In this document: in pieces, positions 24,278 to 32,878 of the stretch
How positions within the stretch are numbered: position 1 is the first letter of the stretch
How the letters are laid out: each line of letters opens with the position of its first letter
NCBI RefSeq assembly: GCF_036017915.1
Contig: NZ_CP107929.1
Span: 5,274,001-5,338,000 of the forward strand
From: Micromonospora sp. NBC_00421
GTDB taxonomy: Bacteria; Actinomycetota; Actinomycetes; Mycobacteriales; Micromonosporaceae
DNA: 64,000 nucleotides
Direction: 5' to 3'
Position numbers and translations under genes: made by a program
The notes under the pieces: model-generated
Database searches by the model: none
The model's input: the letters and a program-made list of their open reading frames with translations, nothing else
Told to the model about the DNA's origin: nothing

Positions 24278-24571
24278 TCACTGGAACAGGCCGACGTTCC
24301 GTTTCTCGGTGTTGAGGTAGTCGGCGGCGGAGTCGTCCACCGCGAGTTTGATGTCGCGCAGCATCGCCTGGAGGTCCTGCGAGGCGGAACGCCACCGCGC
24401 CTGCCGCTGCTCGTATGCCTGCCGGGCCTCACCGTCCCAGCCGGCGACCAGTGGCGCGGCGTCCCGTTCCAGCTGACCGAGCTGTGAGTCGAGGGTGTTC
24501 AGGGCCTTCTGGATGTCCGCGCCGGCCTGGTGCAGCGCGGCGAAGTTGACGACCAGCACACCGTGGTCCAT
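24278..24571 (-). CDS. WXG100 protein (EsxA/EsxB type)
   Basis: 97 aa, the normal size. Two helices joined by W45-D-G47 in VAGWDGEARQAY, and a C-terminal Y-x3-E signal in ADYLNTE. Secreted as a helical-hairpin heterodimer, presumably with the neighbouring WXG100 product, through the ESX channel. Lies 24 nt after its partner. Confidence 0.9.
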   Translation of the reverse strand: MDHGVLVVNFAALHQAGADIQKALNTLDSQLGQLERDAAPLVAGWDGEARQAYEQRQARWRSASQDLQAMLRDIKLAVDDSAADYLNTEKRNVGLFQ

Positions 24572-24595
24572 CGGATACTCCTTACCGGGATCTGG

Positions 24596-24913
24596 TCAGA
24601 GCGGCAGGTGGATGCCGCGGTTGGTGCCGGCGACCCGGCCGGCGGCCTCGGTGTCCGAGGCGTCGTACTGCCGGCCTGCGGTGCGGATGGCCGTCGCGGT
24701 CTCCCGCAGGGCCCGTTGCAGGGTGGCTTGGTCCTTCCCCCACTGCTGCTTGACCTGCTCGAACGAGCGCCCACCGGCGCCCCGCCAGGCCTGCTGCAAC
24801 ACCTCCAACTCGGCCATCAGGCCGGTCAGCATGGCCTGCAGGGACTGGTCCACCTGCTCGAACTTCGTGGCGGTGTGCTGCATCACCGCAGCCTCTGCCT
24901 GGGTCTGGGACAC
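24596..24913 (-). CDS. WXG100 protein, partner of the following one
   Basis: 105 aa from the GTG that follows GAGGTG by 8 nt (VSQTQAEAAVMQHT); a much longer upstream reading is arginine-rich and not credible. W43-x-G45 in QQAWRGAGG, and Y-x3-D in RQYDASD. Order of the two genes resembles esxB-esxA pairs. Confidence 0.88.
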   Translation of the reverse strand: MSQTQAEAAVMQHTATKFEQVDQSLQAMLTGLMAELEVLQQAWRGAGGRSFEQVKQQWGKDQATLQRALRETATAIRTAGRQYDASDTEAAGRVAGTNRGIHLPL

Positions 24914-25279
24914 CCGGACGTCACCTCGTCTCCTCGGTCGGAGCCGACCTCGCACCGTCCATTCCGGACGGTCGCCGCCCCCGGCACGGGCCTGGGCGGA
25001 CATGGTCGGCGAACTCGTCGCTGACGGTAGTCGCACGATCGCGGTTGTGCTACCCCGGCGACATCCCCTGTGGACAACCACAGTGCCACCGGGGTCACGA
25101 CCACGGTCTCCATCGGACCGACCAGGCCACTACCATGGGTCACGCCGCCGTAGCGTTCAGGTCCAGGCGCCACCGTCCCACCGGACGGAACGGCCCGAAC
25201 AGGCCCGTACACAGGTATCCCCCGGGCAGTCGGCCACCGGGGCTCGCGGCGGGCGCAACGGCGCGACGGAGGAGGTGCG
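24914..25279. other. Divergent intergenic region between esx pair and eccE, with a DnaA box
   Basis: 366 bp, no credible gene. A perfect DnaA box TGTGGACAA is at 25069-25077. GGAGGAGG at 25269-25276 is the ribosome site of eccE, and the promoter of the esx pair must lie near 24930-25030, but I cannot assign boxes with confidence. Confidence 0.5.
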
Positions 25280-27088
25280 GTGACGGCGAGCACGACCGAT
25301 CGGCCGGTCCGGCGTCGACCGCCGCCGGCCCACGGGGCTCCGCACCGGGCCCGCCCGGGTTCCGCCGTACGCCCGGGTCAGGTGGTCGCCGCGCAGGTCG
25401 CGATGGCGTTGCCGGTGGCCGCGTACGGTCACGGGCCCGGTGCGGCCGCGCTCGCCGCTGTCGGGGCGGTCGTGCTGGCCGGTCTCGGTTGGGGGCGCTG
25501 GCGTGGGCGGTGGCTCTTCGACTGGTGGGGTGCCGCCACCGGCTACGCCACCCGACGGCGCGGGCTACCCACCGACGCCACCCCGGCGGCCCTGCTGGGT
25601 CTGGTGCTCCCCGACGCCGTGCTGGGCTCGGTGGAGCTGACCGCAGGCCCGACGGGGGTGGTCGACGACGCCGCCGGGTTGACCGTCCTGCTCGACCTCG
25701 GCGACCCGGGTGACCTGCTCGGCGACCGGTCGCACCCGCTGCCCGACCCCGGCACGCTGCTGCCGCCGGCCGGGGCCGAACAACCGCCTGTGCGGGTGCA
25801 GTTGCTGCTGCACGCCATGCCCGCGCCGGCGGCGGGGGTGTCCGGCACGGCCGGGACGTCGTACCGGCAGTTGACCGAGGGGCGGCTGCCGGGGCAGGAG
25901 CGGGCCCTGCTCGCGGTCCGCGTGCTGCGGGCGCCCGGCTGGTCCGACGCCGACCTGCGCCGGGCGCTCGCCGGCACGGTGCGGCGGATCGTCCGCCGGG
26001 TCGGACCGATGCCGGCCAGGCCGCTCGGTGAGCATGCCGCGCTGCGGGTGCTGTGCGAACTGGCCCACCACGACGGCGGACGACCGGTCCGGGAGACCTG
26101 GTCGATGCTGCGCACCGGCGACCTGTGCCAGGCGACCTTCCGGTTGGTCAGTTGGCCGGACGCCCGGGTCGATCCGGGCCGCCGGCTGGTGGCCCGGTTG
26201 CTGGCCCTGCCGGCGACCGCCACCAGCGTGTCGCTCTGCGTCGGCCCGCGTACCGGCGGCGGCACCGCGCCGCCACCGGCCGAGCTGACGGTACGGCTGG
26301 CCACCCCGACGCCGGCCGAGCTGGAACTCGCCGCCGAGGGGTTGTGCCGGCTCGTCGCCGATGCCGGTGGGGAACTGTGCCGGCTCGACGGCGCGCACCT
26401 GCCCGGCCTGGCTGCCACGTTGCCGTTGGCGGTACCCGCGGTGGCGGAGGTGACCGCGCCGGAGGCGGACCCACCGGAGCTGACCCTGGACGGGGCCGGG
26501 CTGATGGTGGGGGCCAACCGGCACGGCGGCGCGGTGACCGTCCGGCTGTTCCGCGCGGAGGGCACCCGGCTGGTGCTGGTCGGCGGGCTGGCGGCGGCGC
26601 AACTGCTGGTGCTGCGGGCGCTGGCGCTGGGTGCCGGGGTCGTCGTGCAGACCGGTCGGCCCCGCGCCTGGGAACCGTTCGTCCGGGGGGTCGGCGGTCA
26701 GCAGGGCGGGGTCGCGGTGGTCCCGACCGGTCGGGCGGTGGGCGCGGGCTCGCCGCTGCGGCCACTGCTGGTGGTGAGCGACGCGGGTACCCCGGTGGGC
26801 GAGCCGGCGCCGGGGGTGGGCTGGGTGTCCACCCTGGTGGTCCGGGACGAACTGACCCCGACGGACGTCGACACCCTGGGCCGGGCCGACCTGGCGGTGC
26901 TGCAGCCCCTCGACCCGGCGGAGGCCGCCCTGGCGGGCACGGCGCTGGGGTTGGGCGGTTCGGCGGAGTGGCTGACCCGGGTCCGGGCCGACATGGTCGC
27001 GGTGGTCAACCGTCGGGCGCTGCGGTGGGCGCTACTCTCGCCCACCCCGATCGAGTCGCAACTGGTCGGCCGCCCCGGTCGCCGCTGA
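25280..27088 (+). CDS. eccE: Type VII secretion membrane protein EccE
   Basis: 602 aa from GTG 25280. Two N-terminal transmembrane helices at about 36-80 (VVAAQVAMALPVAAYG, AALAAVGAVVLAGLGW) followed by WRGRWLFDWWGAATGYATRRR, the usual EccE N-terminus, and a long soluble domain. Known EccE proteins are about 330-460 aa, so this one is enlarged, mainly in an Ala/Pro/Gly-rich second half. EccE sits on the periphery of the ESX complex and in mycobacteria contacts mycosin. EccB, EccC and EccD are not in the window. Confidence 0.8.
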   Translation: MTASTTDRPVRRRPPPAHGAPHRARPGSAVRPGQVVAAQVAMALPVAAYGHGPGAAALAAVGAVVLAGLGWGRWRGRWLFDWWGAATGYATRRRGLPTDATPAALLGLVLPDAVLGSVELTAGPTGVVDDAAGLTVLLDLGDPGDLLGDRSHPLPDPGTLLPPAGAEQPPVRVQLLLHAMPAPAAGVSGTAGTSYRQLTEGRLPGQERALLAVRVLRAPGWSDADLRRALAGTVRRIVRRVGPMPARPLGEHAALRVLCELAHHDGGRPVRETWSMLRTGDLCQATFRLVSWPDARVDPGRRLVARLLALPATATSVSLCVGPRTGGGTAPPPAELTVRLATPTPAELELAAEGLCRLVADAGGELCRLDGAHLPGLAATLPLAVPAVAEVTAPEADPPELTLDGAGLMVGANRHGGAVTVRLFRAEGTRLVLVGGLAAAQLLVLRALALGAGVVVQTGRPRAWEPFVRGVGGQQGGVAVVPTGRAVGAGSPLRPLLVVSDAGTPVGEPAPGVGWVSTLVVRDELTPTDVDTLGRADLAVLQPLDPAEAALAGTALGLGGSAEWLTRVRADMVAVVNRRALRWALLSPTPIESQLVGRPGRR

Positions 27089-27201
27089 GGGGAGCGACCA
27101 CGGGCGCCGGCCGGCGGAGCAGCAGCCGACCGGGTGGGCGGCACGGATCGGGAGGCCATGATGGGTTCCCCGGGTGGACCGCTCGTGGCACGATCCCGGC
27201 C

Positions 27202-27588
27202 ATGGATTTCCTGAAGGGTCTTCTGATCAGGTTGGGCTCCACGGCGGTGGCCTTCTGGCTGGCGACACTGCTCATCCCGGGTATCACGCTCGACACCGAC
27301 TCGGCCGGCGAGGCGATCGTCACGCTGGTGCTGGTGTCGGTGATCTTCGGGGTGGTCAACGCGGTGCTCCAGCCGATCATCAAGACCGTCGGCTGCGGTT
27401 TCTACCTGCTCACCCTCGGGTTGATCGCCCTGGTCGTCAACGGTCTGCTGTTCCTGCTCACCAGCTGGATCGCCGACCAGGCGGACCTGCCGTTCCACGT
27501 GGACGGGTTCTGGCCGGAGGCGGTGCTCGGCGCGCTCCTCGTCGGCATCGTTACCTGGATTCTCGGGGCCGTCCTCGACCGCGACTGA
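27202..27588 (+). CDS. Four-helix membrane protein of the phage-holin-IV superfamily
   Basis: 128 aa. Four hydrophobic segments (STAVAFWLATLLIP, IVTLVLVSVIFGVVNAVL, FYLLTLGLIALVVNGLLFLL, AVLGALLVGIVTWILGAVL) with the family string NAVLQPIIKTVG. The holin name is historical: these are chromosomal proteins of unknown function in most bacteria, and no phage genes surround it. CACGAT ends 7 nt before the ATG. Confidence 0.85.
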   Translation: MDFLKGLLIRLGSTAVAFWLATLLIPGITLDTDSAGEAIVTLVLVSVIFGVVNAVLQPIIKTVGCGFYLLTLGLIALVVNGLLFLLTSWIADQADLPFHVDGFWPEAVLGALLVGIVTWILGAVLDRD

Positions 27589-27757
27589 TCCGGTTCCCGG
27601 CCACCGCCCCGACCGACAGCGGCATGGCGGTGGCCACCCGCCGGGTCAGGCCGCCCGCAGACGCCACCCGCTGCGAAGCCCACGCCCACCGGGTGGAGGC
27701 CCGCCACCGGGTGGGAACTGCCGTTGCCACCGGCCCCGGCTGGGCTAGCGTGGCGGC

Positions 27758-28192
27758 GTGTTCTCCGTGACCCACCCCGACGGCTATCAGCTCAGCACCG
27801 ACCCGGAGCGGATCGACCGGGACCGGGTGCACCACTGGCTCTCCACCGACGCCTACTGGGCGCGCGGTCGCAGTCGGGAGACGACGGACCGGTCCTTCGC
27901 CGGGTCCATCCCGTACGGCGTCTACCGTCCGGAGGACGGCACGCAGGTCGCCGTCGCGCGGGTGATCACCGACCGGGCCACCTTCGGCTGGCTCTGCGAC
28001 GTCTACGTCGCGCCCGAGGTGCGTGGGCGCGGGTTGGGCACCTGGCTGGCCGGTGCGGTCCGCGACCACCTCGCCTCCCTCGGCGTACGACGGATCGCGT
28101 TGGCGACCCACGACGCCCACGGGGTGTACGCGAAGCTGGGTTTCACCCCGGTGCCGGCGGAGCGGTGGATGGAGTGGGTGACCGGCCGGTGA
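27758..28192 (+). CDS. GNAT-family N-acetyltransferase
   Basis: 144 aa from a GTG. Acetyl-CoA pyrophosphate loop RGRGLGTWL (Q/RxxGxG/A) preceded by strand VYVAPEV, followed by the terminal ALATHDAHGVYAKLGF typical of small GNATs. Substrate unknown; side-chain amine or small-molecule acetylation. Promoter TAGCGT (27746-27751) is 6 nt before the start with TTGCCA 16 bp further up, so leaderless. The next gene is separately promoted. Confidence 0.85.
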   Translation: MFSVTHPDGYQLSTDPERIDRDRVHHWLSTDAYWARGRSRETTDRSFAGSIPYGVYRPEDGTQVAVARVITDRATFGWLCDVYVAPEVRGRGLGTWLAGAVRDHLASLGVRRIALATHDAHGVYAKLGFTPVPAERWMEWVTGR

Positions 28193-28244
28193 CCCCGCTC
28201 ACCGGAAAGGAACCGAAGCCGACTGCACCCCTTACGGTGGGGGC

Positions 28245-29168
28245 GTGACTCCGCTGCGGCTCGGCTATCTCTACGGCGTCGGCGCGTACCTTGTCTGGGG
28301 TTTCTTCCCGATCTACCTGAAGCTGCTCCGCCCGGCGGGGCCGGTGGAGATCCTGGCCCACCGGATCATCTGGTCGGTGCTCTTCGTCGCGCTGCTGCTC
28401 GCCGCCCTGCGCAACGTCGGCTTCCTGCGGTCACTGGCCCGTCGCCCCCGGACGTTGGCCGGGATCGCCGTCGCGGCGGCGCTGATCGCGGTGAACTGGG
28501 GCACCTACATCTACGGGGTGAACTCCGACCGGGTGGTGGAGACCGCGCTCGGTTACTTCATCAACCCGCTGGTGTCGGTGCTGCTCGGCGTGTTCGTGCT
28601 GCGGGAGCGGCTGCGCCCGGCGCAGTGGACGGCGCTCGGGGTGGGTGCGGCGGCGGTCGCGGTGCTCACCGTCGACTACGGCCGGCTGCCCTACCTGGCG
28701 TTGACCCTGGCGGTCAGCTTCGCCGGGTACGGGCTGGCCAAGAAGCGGCTCGGGTTGCCGGCGGCGGAGGGGTTGTTCGTCGAGTCGGCGGTGCTGGCGC
28801 TGCCCGCCCTGGCCTACCTGGGCTGGCTGGCGAGCCGGGGCGACTCGACGTTCGGGCAGGTCTCGGCCGGGCACACCGCGTTGCTGGTGGCGGCCGGGGC
28901 GGCGACCGCCGTACCGCTGCTGCTCTTCGCGGGCGCGGCCAACCGGCTGCCGCTGACCGCCCTCGGCATGCTGCAGTACGTGGCACCGATCCTCCAGCTC
29001 GGCTGCGGCGTGCTGATCTTCCACGAGCCGATGCCCCCGGCCCGGCTGGCCGGCTTCACCCTGGTCTGGCTGGCCCTGCTGATCTTCACCCTGGACGCGG
29101 TGCGGCACGGCCGGCGTACCCGGGCCGTGGCCCGCGCCGCTGCCCGGCTGCCCGTCACCACCCACTGA
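28245..29168 (+). CDS. rarD: RarD-type EamA transporter
   Basis: 307 aa from a GTG. Ten hydrophobic helices in two EamA repeats. The RarD signature is clear: YLVWGFFPIYLKLL, ILAHRIIWSVLF, NWGTYIYGVNS, ETALGYFINPLVSVLLG. Related E. coli RarD was linked to chloramphenicol resistance, but the physiological substrate is unknown. TACGGT at 28233-28238 ends 6 nt before the start (leaderless). Confidence 0.92.
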   Translation: MTPLRLGYLYGVGAYLVWGFFPIYLKLLRPAGPVEILAHRIIWSVLFVALLLAALRNVGFLRSLARRPRTLAGIAVAAALIAVNWGTYIYGVNSDRVVETALGYFINPLVSVLLGVFVLRERLRPAQWTALGVGAAAVAVLTVDYGRLPYLALTLAVSFAGYGLAKKRLGLPAAEGLFVESAVLALPALAYLGWLASRGDSTFGQVSAGHTALLVAAGAATAVPLLLFAGAANRLPLTALGMLQYVAPILQLGCGVLIFHEPMPPARLAGFTLVWLALLIFTLDAVRHGRRTRAVARAAARLPVTTH

Positions 29169-29228
29169 GCGCCCCGGTCCGCCGGGCGGACGGCCCGGGC
29201 ACCCCGACGGGGCCAGCACGCACCCGGA

Positions 29229-29930
29229 TCAGCGGACGTCGTAGCTGAGGACCATGGTCCCGTCGGAGCGCAGCAGTTCGAAGCGGACCAGCTCGGCGTC
29301 GGTGAACCGGGTCGCGCCGCGCAGGTTCACGTCGTCGCCGGGGGCGGCCAGCCACGAGGCGATCTGCTCCGTCGCGTCGTCCGGGCCGCGCGCCAGCAGC
29401 CGGAACGTGTACGCCTTGCCGTAGTCGGCCGTCGCGTCGTACCCGCAGTGCATGGTGACCTCGGTGCCCCACTTGGTGCCCCGCAACCCGATCTCCGCGT
29501 GCACCGCCGGGGTCTTGGCGGCAACGGGTGCCATGGCGACCATCCGCACCGCCTGGACGGTCGGCGCGGGCGGGGTGGGCGGGCGCAGGGCGGTCGCCCC
29601 GCCGAAGCCCAGCACGAGGGCGAACGCGGCGGCGACGAGCGCGGTCACGGCGTACCGTCGGCGGTTGCCGGTGCGCTCGCGGCGGCGGCGGTCCCGTGCG
29701 GTGGCGATCAGGTCGGGCACCCGGCTGATCTCCGGCGGCGGCGGGAGGAACTCCTCAAGCGTGGTCGGGTCGAGCCGGCCCAGCAGGCCCGGCAGCACGG
29801 CGACCTCGGCCACCGCCTCCCGGCACGCCGCGCAGCCGGCCAGGTGCCGCTCGTACGCGGCCCGGTCGGCGGGAGCGAGCGCACCCAGCACGTACGCGCC
29901 GTCGTCGTGTGCGAACTCGCAGCGGGTCAT
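29229..29930 (-). CDS. Zinc-finger anti-sigma factor with one transmembrane helix
   Basis: 233 aa; ATG overlaps the stop of the sigma gene (ATGA). ZAS motif H-x3-C-x2-C in ERHLAGCAACREAV at about residues 30-43 binds the sigma factor; a helix at about 95-118 (YAVTALVAAAFALVLGFGG) crosses the membrane; the outer domain of about 110 residues probably senses the signal. A longer N-terminal reading is possible but would overlap the sigma gene extensively. Confidence 0.88.
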   Translation of the reverse strand: MTRCEFAHDDGAYVLGALAPADRAAYERHLAGCAACREAVAEVAVLPGLLGRLDPTTLEEFLPPPPEISRVPDLIATARDRRRRERTGNRRRYAVTALVAAAFALVLGFGGATALRPPTPPAPTVQAVRMVAMAPVAAKTPAVHAEIGLRGTKWGTEVTMHCGYDATADYGKAYTFRLLARGPDDATEQIASWLAAPGDDVNLRGATRFTDAELVRFELLRSDGTMVLSYDVR

Positions 29931-30523
29931 CCGGTCACCCCCATCTCGGCCAGGGCCAACCGCAGTGAACGCAGCGCGTAGTGGGTGCGGGACTTGACCG
30001 TCCCCGCCGGGACCCCCAGCCGGGCCGCCGCCTCGGCCACCGAACGACCCTGGTAGAAGCACTCGACCAGCACCTCCCGGTGGGTGGGGCTGAGTCGGCT
30101 CAGCGCCTCGGCGATGGTCCAGGCCTCCACCGCGCGCTCCGCTTCGTCAACCGTCTCCGGTGGCTCGGGCAGGTCGTCGGTGAACACCTCGCCGACCCGG
30201 GTCGACCGCCGCCGCCAGGCGTCGATCGCCAGGTTCCGGGCGGTCGTGAAGAGCCAGGCGCGGACCGAGCCGCGTCGCGGGTCCAGCGACTCGGGGTGCC
30301 GCCAGGCCCGCAGCAGGGTCTCCTGCACCAGGTCCTCGGCCCGGGTGCGGTCCCCGTTGACCAGCCGCAACGCGTGCGTGTAGAGCGCCTCGGCATGCTC
30401 GTCGTGCAGGGCGCGCAGCAGTTGGGCGTCGTGGTCGCTGATGGTGATCCCCTCGCTTCCCGCGCGACGAGTCCGGCGAGTGTGTCCGCCCGTTACTACG
30501 GGTCGTGACCCCGATCGGTTCAC
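29927..30523 (-). CDS. ECF-type RNA polymerase sigma factor
   Basis: 198 aa from a GTG. Region 2 spans EHAEALYTHALRLV to WLFTTARNLAIDAWRRR, with the EDLVQETLLRAWRH core; region 4 is SPTHREVLVECFYQGRSVAEAAARLGVPAGTVKSR. Residues 1-25 look non-native, and the protein may really begin near ISDHDAQ, about position 30450, at an uncommon start codon after GGGG. Cotranscribed with its anti-sigma; probably autoregulated. Confidence 0.88.
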   Translation of the reverse strand: MNRSGSRPVVTGGHTRRTRRAGSEGITISDHDAQLLRALHDEHAEALYTHALRLVNGDRTRAEDLVQETLLRAWRHPESLDPRRGSVRAWLFTTARNLAIDAWRRRSTRVGEVFTDDLPEPPETVDEAERAVEAWTIAEALSRLSPTHREVLVECFYQGRSVAEAAARLGVPAGTVKSRTHYALRSLRLALAEMGVTG

Positions 30524-30658
30524 CGGTCACTGCTGTTCACATCCGGTTCACACCGAGTCCGGTGCCCGCTCATCCCGTCCTGGCAGCGTCCGCCCGGTAC
30601 GCACGTCGAGCAGGTGAGAACGGCGTGCCACCGACCTGCTTCCAGGAGGCTCCTTCCC

Positions 30659-32785
30659 ATGAGCGACCGTCCCCGGCTGCTCCCGCTGCTCGGTGCCAAC
30701 CGGCACGGCAGCCGCGATGCGATGACCTGTCTGTACCGCTGCGGCAACGCCTGCGACCACCCGGTGCCCAACACCTCCGACAACACCTACTTCGGCGACC
30801 TGGTCGAGGGCGAGGTCTCCCGCCGGGGCGTGGTCCGGGCGGGTGCCGTGGGCGCCCTGGTGCTCGGCTTCGGCGGTGCCGCCGCCGGCGCGCTGGCCGG
30901 CGCCGTCCCCGCCGCCGCCGCGCCGGCCACCCCCGTGGTGCCGGAGGTCGGCAACCCGACCGCGCCGCAGCGCGGCGTCGGCAGCGGGGCGCTCACCTTC
31001 AAGCCGATCCCGCCGAACCAGCTCGACACCCTGGTCGTCCCCAACGGGTACGACCACAGCGTGGTCATCCGCTGGGGCGACCCGGTACTGCCCGGCGCGC
31101 CCCGGTTCGACCTGCGCGGGCAGACCGCCGCCGCCCAGGCCAAGCAGTTCGGCTACAACAACGACTTCGTCGGGGTGCTGCCGCTGGACCGGCGGGGCAG
31201 GCGGGCGCTGCTCGTGGTCAACCACGAGTACACCAACGAGGACCTGATGTTCCCGGGCTTCACCGGCCTGGACAACCTCACGGTCGAGCAGTTGCGCACC
31301 GCGATGGCCGCGCACGGCATGTCCGTGGTGGAGCTGGAGCGGGTGGACGGCACCGGGCAGTGGCGACCGGTGGGCCAGGGTCGCCGGCCGTACAACAGGC
31401 GGGTCACCGCGCTGGCCACGAAGTTCGAGCTGACCGGTCCGGCCGCCGGCTCGGCCTGGCTGCGTACCGCAGCCGACCCGAAGGGCCGTACGGTGGTCGG
31501 GACGCTCAACAACTGCGCCGGCGGGGTCACCCCCTGGGGGACGGTGCTCTCCGGCGAGGAGAACTTCAACCAGTACTTCGTCGGCGCGGACGCGGCGCCC
31601 GCCGAGCTGAAGCCGAAGTTCGACAGGTACGGCATCACCACCACCGCCCGCTACCCGAGCGGCAGCCGCAAGTGGGAGCGGGCCGACGAGCGGTTCGACC
31701 TGGCGAAGCACCCCCACGAGGCGCACCGGTTCGGGTGGATCGTGGAGATCGACCCGTTCGACCCGGAGAGCCGCCCGCGCAAGCACACCGCGCTGGGCCG
31801 GTTCAAGCACGAGGGCGCCAACGTGATCGTGGCCCGCGACGGGCGGGTGGTCGCGTACATGGGTGACGACGAGCGCTTCGACTACCTCTACAAGTTCGTC
31901 TCGGACAAGAAGTTCATGCCGGGCGACTCCTGGGTGGCCCGCAAGAACAACCTGACCCTGCTGGAGTCGGGCACCCTCTACGTGGCGCAGTTCGCCCAGA
32001 CCAGCGCCGCCGAGATCGACGGCTCGGGAAAGCTGCCCGCCGACGGCGCGTTCAACGGCTCCGGCCGATGGATCAGGCTGGTCAGCGGCAACCGCTCGTA
32101 CGTCGACGGGATGACCGCCGCCGACGTGCTCACCTTCACCCGGCTCGCCGGCGACAAGGTCGGCGCGACCAAGATGGACCGGCCGGAGGACGTCGAGCCG
32201 AGCCTGCTCACCGGCAAGGTGTACGTGGCGCTGACCAACAACTCCGACCGGGGCAAGGCCGGCAAGCCGGCCGCCGACGAGATCAACCCGCGCAACCTCA
32301 ACAAGCACGGGCAGATCCTGGAGCTGGTCGAGGACCGGGGCGACAACACCTCGGAGTCCTTCGCCTGGTCGCTGCCGATCGTCGCCGGTGACCCGACCGA
32401 CCCGTCGACCTACTTCGCCGGGTACGACAAGACCAAGGTCTCCCCGATCTCCTGCCCGGACAACGTCGCCTTCGACGCTACCGGCAACCTCTGGATCTCC
32501 ACCGACGGCAACGCGCTGGGCAGCAACGACGGCCTCTTCGCCACCGCCGTCGAGGGGCCGGAGCGGGGGCACCTCAAGCAGTTCCTCACCGTGCCGCTGG
32601 GTGCGGAGACGTGCGGGCCGTTCATCACCGGCGACAACCGGTCGGTGTTCGTGGCCGTGCAGCACCCGGGCGAGATCACCGGTGCGTCGGTGGAGAAGCC
32701 GGCGTCGACCTGGCCGGACGGCGACTACGCCAAGCCGGGCGTGGTGGTCACCTGGCGGCTCGACGGCGGCCCGATCGGCAGCTGA
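30659..32785 (+). CDS. phoX: PhoX-type (DUF839) secreted alkaline phosphatase
   Basis: 708 aa from the ATG 7 nt after AGGAGG. The twin-arginine signal lies at about residues 53-90 (SRRGVVRAGAVGALVLGFGG) behind an unusually long N-region with three cysteines (CLYRCGNAC), which is usual in this family. The PhoX domain includes VVNHEYTNEDLM, SGEENFNQYF, RFGWIVEIDPFDP, and a terminal DGNALGSNDGLF loop. PhoX enzymes are Ca/Fe-dependent and release phosphate from many esters outside the cell. Divergent from the ECF sigma gene. Confidence 0.9.
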   Translation: MSDRPRLLPLLGANRHGSRDAMTCLYRCGNACDHPVPNTSDNTYFGDLVEGEVSRRGVVRAGAVGALVLGFGGAAAGALAGAVPAAAAPATPVVPEVGNPTAPQRGVGSGALTFKPIPPNQLDTLVVPNGYDHSVVIRWGDPVLPGAPRFDLRGQTAAAQAKQFGYNNDFVGVLPLDRRGRRALLVVNHEYTNEDLMFPGFTGLDNLTVEQLRTAMAAHGMSVVELERVDGTGQWRPVGQGRRPYNRRVTALATKFELTGPAAGSAWLRTAADPKGRTVVGTLNNCAGGVTPWGTVLSGEENFNQYFVGADAAPAELKPKFDRYGITTTARYPSGSRKWERADERFDLAKHPHEAHRFGWIVEIDPFDPESRPRKHTALGRFKHEGANVIVARDGRVVAYMGDDERFDYLYKFVSDKKFMPGDSWVARKNNLTLLESGTLYVAQFAQTSAAEIDGSGKLPADGAFNGSGRWIRLVSGNRSYVDGMTAADVLTFTRLAGDKVGATKMDRPEDVEPSLLTGKVYVALTNNSDRGKAGKPAADEINPRNLNKHGQILELVEDRGDNTSESFAWSLPIVAGDPTDPSTYFAGYDKTKVSPISCPDNVAFDATGNLWISTDGNALGSNDGLFATAVEGPERGHLKQFLTVPLGAETCGPFITGDNRSVFVAVQHPGEITGASVEKPASTWPDGDYAKPGVVVTWRLDGGPIGS

Positions 32786-32822
32786 CGTACCTCTCCCGGG
32801 TCGGTCCACCGCCGGACCGGCC

Positions 32823-32864
32823 GCGAAGGCCCTCTTCCGCTTCGGTCCGGGAGGGGGCCTTCGC
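32823..32864. terminator. Terminator shared by phoX and the convergent IclR gene
   Basis: Arms GCGAAGGCCC (32823-32832) and GGGCCTTCGC (32855-32864), extended by partial pairing toward a 20-nt loop. It lies between two convergent stop codons and would work both ways. Confidence 0.75.
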
Positions 32865-32878
32865 CCGGGTGGGGCGGG

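Noticed and set aside
27202..27588. Prophage remnant because of the holin-family match
   Set aside because: Four-helix holin-IV-superfamily proteins are ordinary chromosomal genes in actinobacteria and no phage gene is nearby.
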